NCBI GenBank assembly: GCA_963691655.1
Contig: OY829330.1
Coordinates: forward strand, 4,430,793-4,494,792
Source: Toxonevra muliebris
Lineage: Eukaryota > Arthropoda > Insecta > Diptera > Pallopteridae
Direction of reading: 5' to 3'
Length of the DNA: 64,000 nucleotides
Below are positions 45,671-56,318 of this stretch, in pieces; position 1 is the stretch's first letter, and the number at the start of each line of letters is the position of its first letter. The translations under genes were made by a program, and so were the position numbers. Below the pieces are notes generated by a model, which was not told the origin of the DNA, ran no database searches, and was given only the letters and a program-made list of their open reading frames with translations.

Positions 45671-46150
45671 GTTAACCTCTAGCGTCAAAAATATGTAGAA
45701 GAAAAAAAATGTGATGACTACATATATACGTTCCTTAAGCCTGTTATACATTCAGTCAAGACTTTGAAAAATTAACGCTTAGGTTTAATTTTCATAGTCT
45801 ACTAAAAATAAAATAAATTGATTAAATGGGGCCTGATTTAGAAAAATGACAATTAGAATCATTTTTCTACAAACACACTCATGTACTAGACTTTGAAATA
45901 ACGAACTGTTATGCAGACTAGTGACAATGAGGTTCAGTGAAGATATTTGGAATCAAATCTGCAATTCTGGGTTACGATTTCAAATATTAGTAGCTTATAT
46001 AGGATATTGAAAGATTAAGAACTATCACTAAGATCACTGATGAGGAATCGTGGCGGATTCCGAAACGGCCGTCTGATTTGCCAGTCTCTGTATACACTGT
46101 TGTTGTGATGACTACATATATACGTTCCTTTGGCCTGTTACCCATTACCT
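45671..46150 (+). repeat. Repeat containing a hammerhead ribozyme, with 45-bp direct repeats
   Basis: A segment starting GTGATGACTACATATATACG occurs at 45711 and again at 46105, bracketing about 350 bp that include the ribozyme at 46031-46079. The left flank CCTCTAGCGTCAAAAATATG is shared with 14503-14530. A 10-bp hairpin (AGAAAAATGA/TCATTTTTCT) lies at 45840-45868. The arrangement may be a target duplication or a remnant of tandem or long terminal repeats. Confidence 0.6.
46031..46079 (+). ncRNA. Hammerhead ribozyme, copy A
   Basis: All core elements are present in order: CTGATGA at 46037-46043, a perfect 6-bp stem II (46044-46049 with 46056-46061, 6-nt loop), GAAA at 46062-46065, and GTC at 46071-46073, the predicted cleavage site. 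Stem I pairs 46031-46036 (AGATCA) with 46074-46079 (TGATTT; one G-T). Stem III is the self-complementary ACGGCCGT (46065-46072) with no loop, so cleavage in cis as a monomer is unlikely and a dimer is implied, as reported for hammerheads of Penelope-like elements and newt satellite RNA. The homologous copy at 57128 supports a repeat family. No Penelope RT is seen nearby. Confidence 0.85.
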
Positions 46151-46808
46151 GAAAAAAATATTATTAATATAAAAATTTCTAATTATGAACTTTTAATAGC
46201 TTTGAACATACTTGTAAGATTTAAAACGAAAAACGTGAAGCGCTTGCAATAGATAACACTATGCGACAAAAATTTGGGTGAAAAAAATCAACTAAACGTG
46301 ACTAGAAGATTTGGTAAGATTACGATGCCAGTAGTTGATCCTGAAAAGGGTTTTGAAAAGTTAGCTCCGGTTTAGGATTAATTGATGTTTAAAGTCGAAC
46401 CCTTTGGCGCTTCGTTATTTCCTCAAAATTCGATTTGTTTTGCTATTTTCGGTTCTTAAAATCACTTAGCACTCGCCAATCATCTTGTAATTTTGCACAC
46501 TTATTTTCAAAAGAAAGCAGTTTAAGAGTCTCTAACCAGAATTGGACAATTCAAAATGGCGGATCAATATGGCGAAATCTTACCAAATTTTCTAGTCACG
46601 TTTCGTTGATTTTTTTCACCCAAATTTTTGTCGCATAGTGTAATTGATGCATGAATATGAAGTTATTAAAAATTTTATTGCACTGCAAAATGATGTGCAC
46701 TGTTAAAATTTTCTCGATTTTATCTTGCAGTCACGTTTTTTTTTTTCGTTTTAAATCTTACAAGTATTTTCATTGCTAATAAAAATTTTCAATCATAAGT
46801 TTTCAGGA
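46149..46808. mobile_element. Outer MITE (about 275 bp without its insert), CCTGAAAA ends
   Basis: CCTGAAAA and ATACTTGTAAGATTTAAAAC with ACGAAAAA on the left (46149-46240) are inverted on the right (about 46730-46808). Interrupted by the element at 46257-46640. Confidence 0.7.
46257..46640. mobile_element. 384-bp MITE with ~65-bp TIRs, nested in another MITE
   Basis: CACTATGCGACAAAAATTTG begins a ~65-bp arm that is inverted at 46576-46640 with about three mismatches (GTGACTAGAA and TTTGGTAAGATT are in both arms). TAA flanks both ends. CACTATG starts recall Transib termini, but the flank does not show a 5-bp duplication. High arm identity suggests recent activity. Confidence 0.85.
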
Positions 46809-46876
46809 CTATCGGTATAGGGTTAGGAATCTGTATGGAGATAGGAAAAATTATTTTATATTTTTTAGTCCGTCTT

Positions 46877-46990
46877 AACCCATTAATTGACAATGGTGCG
46901 AAAACGCACAATTTTTAATCCATAAAAAGAACACTTTTAGTCTATAAAAACACACTTTTTAATGGTACGTTTTCGCACCATTTATGACCG
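46877..46990. mobile_element. MITE family E, copy 2
   Basis: Matches 31380-31512: starts ACCCATTAATTGACAATGGT followed by GCGAAAACGCAC and ends with the inverted AATGGTACGTTTTCGCACCA. Confidence 0.8.
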
Positions 46991-49299
46991 ATTGCAAAAG
47001 TTAGTTCTGGTGAAAATTTTAATACGTTACAATTAGACGTTGATTTAATCTCTAGCGCTATATGTAACTATATTTAAATTTGCTCCTTTGAGTGAAGTTT
47101 CTAGCGATCAGTTATATTTGATAATTTATTATGAATTTTAATGTATTTTTTGGTAATTTTTAAGGTTATTTTCAATAACTTTATTGATAATTTTTTTATT
47201 TTAACAAAATCTAAGCCCTGTTGATCAGTATCGAATATAAAATTTTTCTGTCAGAGTACTTAAAAGAAAAAAAAACATTCATCCATATAAATTGGTACTT
47301 TATAATAGTTAGATATGTGTGAGTTTTGATCTCTTACACTAAGGACAGGTTCACCGACTGAGTGCCGCACTCTCCTTTCGTTTTATATATGCGGTTTTTA
47401 TGTATCAAAAATAGTTGTGGAATATACTTATATATCAAAAATTGACGAATTGTGCAATATATCAAAAATGATTGTGGGATATTTTTGTTGTATTGAAAAA
47501 ATTGTGCACACTGCTGCCCTAAATTACACATAGTACAAAGTGTGTAATGCGTGAAGTATGTTACCACATCATATGAAGAGTGCAGAAGGGACTAATTTTT
47601 GTACCAATGTGACATATGCTTAAAAATTTTCAGGATAATTAACTGTTAGGAAGTAGATTAAAATTTAATTACAAGCCAATAAACCAAAAAACAGCCAGAA
47701 CGAGTAAAAATTAACTGTACGCACCAACGGGATAATTTTAAATTATATTATCTTTATATTATATTATTGCGTATTTCTATGTATGTAGACACGAAAAAAA
47801 GTTTTTTGGGATTTTTAATTTTTTGAGGTTAGGGACGACATGTAACATTTTCTGTGAAAAATAATATTACATTCATATACAGTGAAAAAAAATATATGAA
47901 AAAAGCTTTACCTTTTTTTTATGATGACTTGGGTAAGCGTACGCATGATAAAACTATTATTTTAAGGTTAGGTGCTAGACTTGCAGCCGCCATATTGGTC
48001 CGCCATCATGCAAAATCAAAAAAGGCCTTCTTGCATTCGAAACTAGAGATAATAAGCTTTCATTTGAGCCCAAACATGCCTTAAAATACCTTAACCAATT
48101 TTGGACAGGGGGGGGGGGGGGATCCCCCATTGACAGAGAATGTCCCATATATATATATATTTTTTTTAATGGTTCATTTCACGCGATGCGATGAACAGAA
48201 ATGGAGTTATCGCCATTTGAAAAAGGCAATAATCGGCGAATCACGTAAACTTTACCCATCAATATTTTCGAAAATATTTATCAAAAAAAAAAAAAAAAAG
48301 GCGTACTACAAGTACCCTTATTTTATATAGGAAACGCGTAAAAAATTTTGAAGCGAACCAAAAATGTTGACCAATAAAAGTGTTCGATTGTAAGAGAATG
48401 CCTCATATACGGAATGCAAGAAAATCGTAAAATAAGTTTTTAAAGGTGACGAGTCGTCAGTCATAAATACGTAGTCAGTCGGTATACTCATAGCTTCAAG
48501 TTTTTTATTTGCATAAATTTTTGTTTATTATGTCACTACTATTAATCAGTTGTGAGTAAAAGCAAACAGATAAAATGATTGCATGCATGAGGAATTTGCT
48601 TGTCGAGATAGAAAAATAAATGGACAATGACAGATGAGGATTTCCAACACTATAACATAGCTCAAGTTATAACTATATTTAACCCTCTAGCTCCAAATTG
48701 TTTACTGATCTAAAAAAATTAGTTAATTAAATATTAATTCTCGGTGTTAAAATCCGTTCTTAAAAAAAAAAAAAATTGGTATAGTTGTATGAAATGGGAA
48801 TTCGTTGATAAATGTTTTTTTTTTAACTCTTACAGCTCGGTAGGATATTTGATATTCCACCTAGATTATCATAAATTTTCCTATAATTCGGAAACATTCC
48901 GTTATCTGAAGATTCTCGTGAATTTGTTAATATTAATAAACAAATACGAAAAAAATTCACTTTTTGCGAGAAAAATTCACTATCTGAGAAAGTTTTCATC
49001 GTATTTATATGAAACTTGCTACATGCGGGTTTTTGGGATCACTGATTTCGAATTTGGTTCAACATAGATCCAAAACCAGCGATCCTAAAAACCCTTCCAT
49101 ACAAATTCCTATTGCAATCAGAGTTAATTTTATTAATTCGGTAGTGCTGCCACTTTCTGTATAATCATACCAAATATGTATAATTTCAAGAGGTTTCGTA
49201 TCTTTTTTGTATACATTTTTATTTGGCAGATTTTTTTATAATTTGATTTAAACCACTTTTGCATTATTATGTTTTGAATAAAAAAAACGGACCCTAACG
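46991..49299. other. AT-rich region with small tandem repeats and a G14 run
   Basis: About 47403-47510 holds 3-4 loose copies of an ATCAAAAATnGTTGTGGAATAT-like unit of about 30 bp. A run of 14 G lies at 48108-48121. No gene is recognised. Confidence 0.45.
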
Positions 49300-49535
49300 G
49301 TTATGCATTTTATAATAAAAGTCAAATATTAAAAGTTATTTTGTGATTTTTGTCGTAATAGGCAAAATAAAACGGTAAATTATTGACTTTTATGATTTTT
49401 GGCAAAAAATAATAGTTATAATTGACTTTTATTCTGTTGGACAAAAAAAAAACTGTTATTTTATGACTTTAATTTTGTTGACCAAATCGAACCAGTTATT
49501 TTATGACTTTTATTTTTTTGGACAAAAGTAAATGG
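49300..49535 (+). repeat. Imperfect tandem repeat, unit about 47 bp, ~5 copies
   Basis: GTTATTTTATGACTTTTATT followed by a TTGGACAAAA word recurs about every 47 bp, getting cleaner to the right. Confidence 0.7.
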
Positions 49536-50450
49536 TCAAACCTATTTGCAAGCAAACGGCTTGAGCAATTGAATTATGTCATTCAATTCAGCTCATCCGG
49601 TTCATTATTATAGGTAAAAAAAATTTTAAATTTTGAAATTCCAAAACAGTGGCTGCGGTGACAAAACAATTGAGTAGGTATAAAGATAGATATGCTGTGG
49701 GGTATGAAATATGAAATTAAAAAAGTTCTCTTACTATTAGAAAGGCCTCTTCGTGTACTTTTGAAAAATGTATTGCACTTTGTATGGCCAATGTCTAGAT
49801 TCGAAGTTATGGCCAATTTTGTACTCCAGTTTTCTTTTGGTAAAAAACGGTTATTAATGAGTAATTTTTGGTCATTTTCAATACATATTGAAAAAATTAA
49901 TTTTTCTTTATTAACCAATGAAAAAACTTAAAAATTCAATTTTTTAATTTGAAAAAAAAGAGATAAAAATATAAATTTAATAAGATGTAATTAAATTTGA
50001 ACAGTTTAAGGTACTTCAGATTCCAATTCATTGAGCTTCTGGAAAGTATTAATGGAGAAAAACAATAGAGAGAAACATCAACAAATACACTAAGGTGTTC
50101 TGTTAATAAAGAAGCGTTCGCTCATTCTCATAGTAGGTAATTGATTTGAAACAAAAACAACATATTTTGTGCAAACAAAATAAAACGAAGACTTGCATTC
50201 GAGAAAAACACAACAACAATGATGACAAATTTGCACATATATGTGTGTGTTATTATGAATTTGACCGAAAAAGACTGAAAATTACCGGTAATTTTAAGTA
50301 AAATACCATCGTGACCGATAACTTTCGGTCTTTTCACATCTCTATCCATTACACATTGATATCATAAATATAAACACAAGGAATGAAACCGTATTGAGAT
50401 AAAACAGTTTGAGTCAAACTGAATTGAAATATCGTATAAACAAAGTAATC
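49536..50450. other. AT-rich spacer
   Basis: Nothing recognised; ORFs here are chance. Confidence 0.45.
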
Positions 50451-50454
50451 TATA

Positions 50455-51020
50455 CATTTATTAGTGTAACTACAATTTTATTCCAGAAGAGCTTTACGAG
50501 TAGGTTAACCAAAAATTATATAAAATCGGTTAAGCCAATTCCAAAATATTAGCGTCGGAATTTTTTTTAAATTCGCTCATTGAACAAAGCATTGCATTCA
50601 CCGTTTAAAAAAATCATTGCTTAAGCGGGAGTAAATAATAAATGAGAGAGAGAAGACATGAGTAACGGCATCTCTCAGAATTATCTAACGAATTGTCTGC
50701 ATATACAAATAACAAAACAAACACCAACGAGTAGTTTGGTTCTCTTCTGATATTTGTTTTTTCGTAAAGAGATTTCTTCCGCAAAAAAAAGCCCCAGTTA
50801 CTGAGTTACTGGGGCCTTACCGACTAGTTGAATATAATTAGGAAAGTTGGAAAAGTTGTTCGCTCTTCGTATACATGTAATGGATTGGAGAATGTACAGC
50901 CGTACGTAAAAAAACGCAAAAACAAGAGAAAAAAGAGAAAAATTCCCAAGTTTACTGGATAGATTGATGTTTTTGTTTATTTTCTTATGTATATATAACT
51001 TTAATTTCAATTAAAAATAC
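50455..51020 (+). repeat. Dispersed repeat family R, copy 1 (fullest)
   Basis: The first ~370 bp are inverted at 58252-58665 and the last ~180 bp recur at 60645-60825. Shared blocks include GCTTAAGCGGGAGTAAATAA, AAAGAGATTTCTTCCGC and a CCTTACCGACTAG end. CCCCAGTTACTGAGTTACTG at 50792 is the start of a near-perfect 23-bp palindrome. No ORF. Confidence 0.85.
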
Positions 51021-51189
51021 ACCCAAATCTATTTTTTACGCGGTCTTTTTTGCACGCTTTTGAACCGTTCTTGAAATTATATCTAATACCAAAAATTATT
51101 TAAAAGTTTGAACCAATTTGCTATTTAGTATAAATATAGAATGTGTCACCTATCGGATTTTAACATAGCTAGGCAGGTTTTTTAACTTT

Positions 51190-51490
51190 TTTCATAAAGT
51201 AGTAGAAATAATAGTAGAAAAAGGAATCAAAAAAAGTAGTGGAAAAATTAGTAGTAAAAACAGAAAATAGTATTAGAAATTGTTGTAAAAAAGTGGTAGA
51301 AATGGATTTAAAAAAGGAGTAGAAAATAGTAGAAGAAATAATAGTAAAAATAACTGTAGAAAAAACAGTAAAAATTAGTAGTAAATAGTAGTAGAAAATA
51401 GCAAGAAATTGTAGAAAAAATGTAGTAAGAAAGTAGTAATATACATAGTAGTGGATAACATTAGAAGAAAAAGTAGCAGAAAATAAGAAA
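51190..51490 (+). repeat. Purine-rich cryptic repeat, TAGTAGAAA type
   Basis: Loose iterations of TAGTAGAAAA, AATAGTAG and GTAGTAGAAA run for 300 bp, almost pure purine except T of TAG. Confidence 0.7.
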
Positions 51491-51683
51491 AAAATGTCGA
51501 CTGATGAATGCTCGACAGCTATCAATCGGTATCACTGTAGTCGAGAGTCGATTAAGTAATCTATTACAAATCAGTATTTTGAGAGTCGATTATCGACAAA
51601 AGCAACAAGCTGTCAAATTTTTGACAGCTACTAAAAAAAACCTTTTTTATGTTAAACCTTGGGAAAAGAATATAAAACAACAA

Positions 51684-52085
51684 TGAAAGTAACAAATGTG
51701 AATCAGTTTGTGGCATTAGTGGCACATATGCAGAAAAATGTGTCAATGGTTAGGAATTTCAGTAAGGCTTAGAAAAAGTAGACATGAAGCGAGAGTTTGC
51801 TTTAATCGCTACCAAGCTAAACAATTTGGGTCCTCCGGTGCGTGAAGACGATGGGTGGCATAAGGTAAAAAATGGATTAATCAATTCTGTTGAAAATTTC
51901 GTAAGAATTATATATATATGTCACAGCAAACGAAATTGCGAGCTACGGGGGGAAGCATTTTTAATAAAAAATTATATCGTCGTTGGAAGAATGTGTAGCT
52001 ATTCATGTACTTCGATGAAATGTTAAGTCCAGCCGGGGTGGTCTTGGGTGCTACTATAAACTCAACCGTCAAAGAGCTATTGTCT
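51684..52085 (+). pseudogene. Harbinger Myb/SANT-like DNA-binding protein, broken
   Basis: The plus strand starts at 51684 with MKVTNVNQFVALVAHMQKNV, then stops, then resumes at 51784 with EFALIATKLNNLGPPVREDD and GWHKV. The pattern of aromatic residues and LN..GPP.R matches the Myb/SANT-like protein that Harbinger elements encode next to the transposase to help it bind the ends. A frame change follows, with AGVVLGATINSTVKELLS near 52040-52075 as a possible C-terminal part. Stops at 51771 and nearby disable it. The minus-strand transposase fragment overlaps its end, which suggests a deletion fused the two converging genes. Confidence 0.65.
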
Positions 52086-52440
52086 ATCCCAGAACCAATT
52101 CCGTCTATGCATCCAATCACAGCGGGAAATCCGGAATTACCGTAAAAATGCTGCTTCGCTTCTGCTTTTCGTTTGCCATTCTTTCCATCCATTTCGAACC
52201 AATTTCCCTTTCTGAAATTGCAATGACCTCTTTAAAAATTGAGAAAACGGTGGTCTGCGCAAGAAGCGTATGAGTGGTTTCGTGAAAATTATGGATAAAT
52301 CTAGAATACAATAAAAGAGTACAAGAGCTTAAGAAACTCATTGATTTAATTTATATGCTTCCTTACTCTGTATCTGACAGTGCATTACAGTGTATTGAAG
52401 CGGCTTTGAGCATTGTGACGCAACCGCGATAAGTTTTCTA
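52085..52440 (-). pseudogene. Harbinger transposase N-terminal fragment
   Basis: The minus strand reads NGKRKAEAKQHFYGNSGFPA followed by VIGCIDGIG at about 52190-52085, the Harbinger motif around the first catalytic aspartate (GxPxVIGxIDG). Further upstream lie diverged N-terminal fragments in shifting frames. Everything after the first aspartate is missing, because the sequence runs straight into the opposite-strand Myb gene. Not functional. Confidence 0.7.
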
Positions 52441-52710
52441 CTGTAGCACTTTGCTCCTCGCCAGGAAAAAACATGGCGATACTGCCCATTTGTAGAATAT
52501 TGCCCAAAATTTAGAAAATTAAATTTTAATAATAAATAAAACTTCAAAAAAGTTGTTTCTTTTTTTCATTCACAGTAACGTTTTCCGCTCGTTACAATCT
52601 ATTACAAATATTGTCGAGTCGATTAAGTTTCACAATTCCGATTTCAAGTCAACTCGACAACAAACTCGACAGTCGAGTAACTCGACGCTCGGCAACTATA
52701 ATAGGAGTGA

Positions 52711-53824
52711 TTAATTACTAATTCTTAGTACCATACCATAAATGAGTTTTCAGAATTCAGGTTATATGGAAGGTGCCACACCCCCTTTGTCAACCCCACA
52801 CATATTTTTGCTGCAACGTGGCATTGTAAATTCACGTTTTTGTACCAAATTTCTGTACTGTGCTATAAATGATTCTTGAGATATACCAAAAAAATGTATT
52901 AGAATTGTATGGGAGGTGCCACGCTCACTTCCCTAAAAGCCATTATGAATAGCAAAACTATTACATTCTGGAAATATGACTTCAATCGTTCAAGTCGTTC
53001 AGAACTTACACGATTACAAACATACACAATAAAACTCTACGATTATATATATAAAGATTTTCCATAAACAGCTGATTTTAACAGATTCGAAATGTTAAAG
53101 CAAATACTAAAGCTCATATGATATTTCTGCTCATAACTTTTATCAGATGAAAAAGCAGGCGAAAATATCAAATGAAAAACTCAGATAGCGTAAAGCGACT
53201 TCAATCTAATCGTAGTTTTAGTAATATTAAACTAAAAAAAAATTAAAACATAATTTATTCTTTATAACATTTTGTGTAGGTATTTCAACAACATTCCATT
53301 AAGCGATGTAAACATAAATTTCATGTTATCTATTATTGAGAAGATATTTAGTGTTAAAGATTTGTTTTGATATTCGACAACTTAATTTTTCAACATACTG
53401 TATGTACATAAATATATATTGTTATATGTATACAAGGTAGATAGGTACACAACAATTACCAAAGAATCTTAAGGTAATTAACAAACAACAACAAAGTTTT
53501 AATTTTGTTCTACTAGCATTTGAGAAAATGTGTTTCTATCTATGACTTGTTTTCCAAAAAAAAAAAGCAAAACGAAAAAAACCAAAAGAAAAGAAAATAA
53601 CAAACGTAACAAAAAGTACGACAAGCTATGCACAAAGATAGACAGTTTTCCCTGGCGGAATTGTTTTTGTTTATAATGAAAGTTTTTTATGTGTTTTTTT
53701 TTTATTAGCACGCGTATTGTATATATAAATGAGTTTCTAGTAGATCTGGTTATATGGATACACATATATTAGCTTCAAATATATTTTCATTTTGGTTAGT
53801 TTCGTTCAAATGATTTCAATTCTA
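52711..53824. other. AT-rich region with GGTGCCAC repeat fragments
   Basis: GGTGCCACACCCC (about 52772) and GGTGCCACGC (about 52915) belong to the same old family as 27780, 27910 and 45440. Otherwise no features. Confidence 0.45.
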
Positions 53825-54094
53825 TATATATCGCTCGTTTGCTGTGACACTGTCATAATCCAAAAAAAAAAAAAATATATATAAGATCGAGTTAAATATG
53901 CAGATCTTACTGTTAGTTAATCTTTTATCTTGTGTAACGGTATCAAAAGAACTCTCCTCGTAAGAAGAAAAAGTAAAAAGTATCGTTATTGTGTTCTACC
54001 GAATAATAGTTCATTGAAATCTTTAAATGAAATTTTCTCAAATATTTGTTTTTTTTGACTTACGACAGTCTTGCAGCAAACGAGTTGATATATA
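53825..54094. mobile_element. MITE family A, copy 3
   Basis: Left end TATATCGCTCGTTTGCTG with ACTGTCATAATCCAAAAA; right end (inverted) CTCGTTTGCTGCAAGACTGT. The internal AGTTCATTGAAATCTTTAAA block is the reverse complement of the block in copies 1 and 2, so this copy is inverted relative to them. Confidence 0.8.
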
Positions 54095-54181
54095 CTGTCG
54101 TTTTTTTTTTTGTACGTTAGATCAATTTTTTCATTTTGCACTTGCCGTATGTAATATATTCGCGTTTTTTATATATACATA

Positions 54182-55722
54182 CAGCTGCGGTCAAAATAAT
54201 AGTGTGCACACACCAGAACTGGAAAAACACAAAAAAATATATTCATTTGTTTTCGAAAGTTTTTATTTTATATTTTTTGAACAAGTTAAGTATCTTAGCA
54301 AGGTATTCACTAAAAAAAATTTAGGATTTCAATTCAAAAAAATAGTACTTTAGTCTAAAAAAGATAAAAAAATTTTCTAGTTCATACAATTATAATTATT
54401 GATGAATAGTGTGGTGTATTTTCTTCAAGTTAATATTTGGTTGCGTGGCCGTTGTTCGCAATTTCTGCAACACAGCGTCGTGAGTTGATGAGATTTTGAC
54501 ATCTTTCTGCAGGTATTGAACTCCAAGCACCATGTACTGCTTCCTAAAGTTTCGAATTACTTGTCGGATTACAATGAGCAACTGCTTTCTTTACATCACA
54601 CCACAAATTCTCAATCGCATTGAGGTCGGGGACAGTGCGGGCCATTCCAGAACTTTAACTTTGTTGGACTGAAACCATTGTTGCGCGACTTTGCTCGTGT
54701 GCTTTGGATCATTATCCTGCTGGAACACCTAAAGCAGTGGCATTTCTTCGCGGGCATATGGGAGCATAATTTCCTGCATGATTTGCACATACACATGCCG
54801 ATACATAATTTCTTTGATCCAATAAATAGGATAAAAAGCACGCTGAAATCATTATGCTGGATCCTCCATGTTTAATGGTTCTGGTTGTAAGTTTCGGGTT
54901 GTATTCAGAGTATGCTGGTCGTTTGACATATTGTCGAGTCCCCTTTCCACCATATAGAACGATTTTGGATTCATCGGACCATAAAATATTTCTCCACTTC
55001 TCTGCAGGTCAATTTCAATCGTTTCGTCACATGTTTTTTTGTTAATAGTGGAACTTTTCTTGGACTTCGAGCTGACAGATCATGTTCTTACAAGCGTCTA
55101 CGGACAGTTGCATCGCTAGCATCGATATTTAGTTTATCTTTTATTTCAGTGGCAGAAGCAAATGGGTTCTTCTTGGAATATCTCACTACGCGCTCAATTA
55201 ATTTTTCTGACATTACGGAATGTCGTCCGTGATTCTCAACATGTGCTTAATACTTTAAGGCATTTCGTACCATCATCGGTGAGCAACCAATAAGATTTTG
55301 GACTTCTGCGTACATCATTCCTTCTGAAATTAATTTTTTAATAAGGAGACGATTTTCAACCGTACAGTGCATACCTCGTCCCATATCTGAATAAAATGAA
55401 GTGAAATTTATGTTAAAAATTACAAACACAATACACACCGTTTGAAAACTTTTATTGGAAATAATTTTTTTTTATTAGTTTTTTCGCGTGATTTCTACGA
55501 ACACTACAATTATTGTGACTGACCAAATAGCCAATGGATTTCAGAATATATCAAATTATGACAGCAACACCAAACATATGCGAACATAACGGGACAATTT
55601 TTTTGTGCTCTCCCTATATAACAGTATCTTACTGTAAACGACCAAAAATCAAGACAAACAAAAAAAATATGACTGTTCATACGTATTGAATAATCCCACT
55701 ACTATTATTTTGACCGCAACTA
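54182..55722 (-). mobile_element. Tc1-like transposon, near full length (1541 bp)
   Basis: CAGCTGCGGTCAAAATAATA at the left and TAGTTGCGGTCAAAATAATA (read inward) at the right form a 22-bp TIR. TA lies on both sides (54180-54181 and 55723-55724). It encloses a nearly complete transposase frame on the minus strand. Confidence 0.9.
54396..55384 (-). pseudogene. Tc1-like DD34E transposase, recently inactivated
   Basis: Starting at an ATG (55384, MGRGMHCTVENRLLIKKLI) the protein shows a helix-turn-helix region (55384-55250), KNPFASATEIKDKLNIDASD, a YVKRP block after the first-aspartate region (about 54940), QQDNDPKHTSKVAQQWF with the second catalytic D (about 54700), and WPALSP at about 54645. 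A one-base loss there shifts the frame away from the following LNAIENLW motif that carries the catalytic E; it then reads to a stop at 54396. Overall order and length fit Tc1 transposases of about 340 residues. Only a few frameshifts and stops separate it from an intact gene, so the insertion is probably younger than the other relics. It would cut at the TIRs and insert at TA. Confidence 0.85.
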
Positions 55723-55724
55723 TA

Positions 55725-56310
55725 CATACATGAATGTATATATACACCCTGCACAATAAAAATAGCAAAATTCAAATTTTATATGAAAATTTAATGTTGT
55801 ATCTTTTCTGTTCGGACATCAAAGCTTGGTACAACACCTTCCAAGATGACTTTTTTTTGTACTTTATGATATTGACAGTACTTTACACTATGATCATATT
55901 GTCTCATAATAAAAAAAACTTTTTTCGATTTAACATTTCATTACAAAATTCTTTTTGTTTCGTTTTACACAGCTTTTATGTATATCGTAAGGTTCCTTTT
56001 AGTTATTAGTTGTGAATTTACACACGCCTACACGAAATTTGGGTCAAACGCCTCATACATAATTTTTATATACATAATTCGTGAGCTTTGATCACGATAC
56101 TCTGATACTCAGTTTTTAGCTATCATGTAAGGTTTTTGAGATATTTGCATTTGAATTTCATGGCAACCATTTTTACAAAAATTAAAAAAAGTTCACAGCG
56201 GTATTTGATGGTATTTGTATGAAATATTTTATTTATCATCATAACTCAATACCAAACCTTGTTTATTTCCTTTTTTATTTTTCGTTGAAAATGTCACTTA
56301 TATGGAAGGT
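55725..56310. other. AT-rich spacer
   Basis: Nothing recognised. Confidence 0.45.
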
Positions 56311-56318
56311 AAGCTTGG

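Larger units (their letters stand above)
51491..52710. mobile_element. PIF/Harbinger-like element relic
   Basis: Both ends are packed with GTCGAG/CTCGAC words (51496-51590 and 52614-52690) and share a direct ATCTATTACAAAT...GAGTCGATTA block. Between them are parts of the two Harbinger genes on opposite strands. The terminal repeats are degraded and limits are approximate. Confidence 0.65.

Noticed and set aside
46257..46640. Transib assignment from the CACTATG start
   Set aside because: Transib makes 5-bp duplications; only TAA is shared here and the rest of the terminus is not diagnostic.
48108..48121. G14 run as a regulatory G-quadruplex
   Set aside because: A single homopolymer in junk-like DNA with no gene nearby; more likely a slippage or assembly-sensitive tract.
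51169..51525. 118-codon minus-strand ORF
   Set aside because: Translation of the purine-rich simple repeat, only Phe/Tyr/Ser/Thr.
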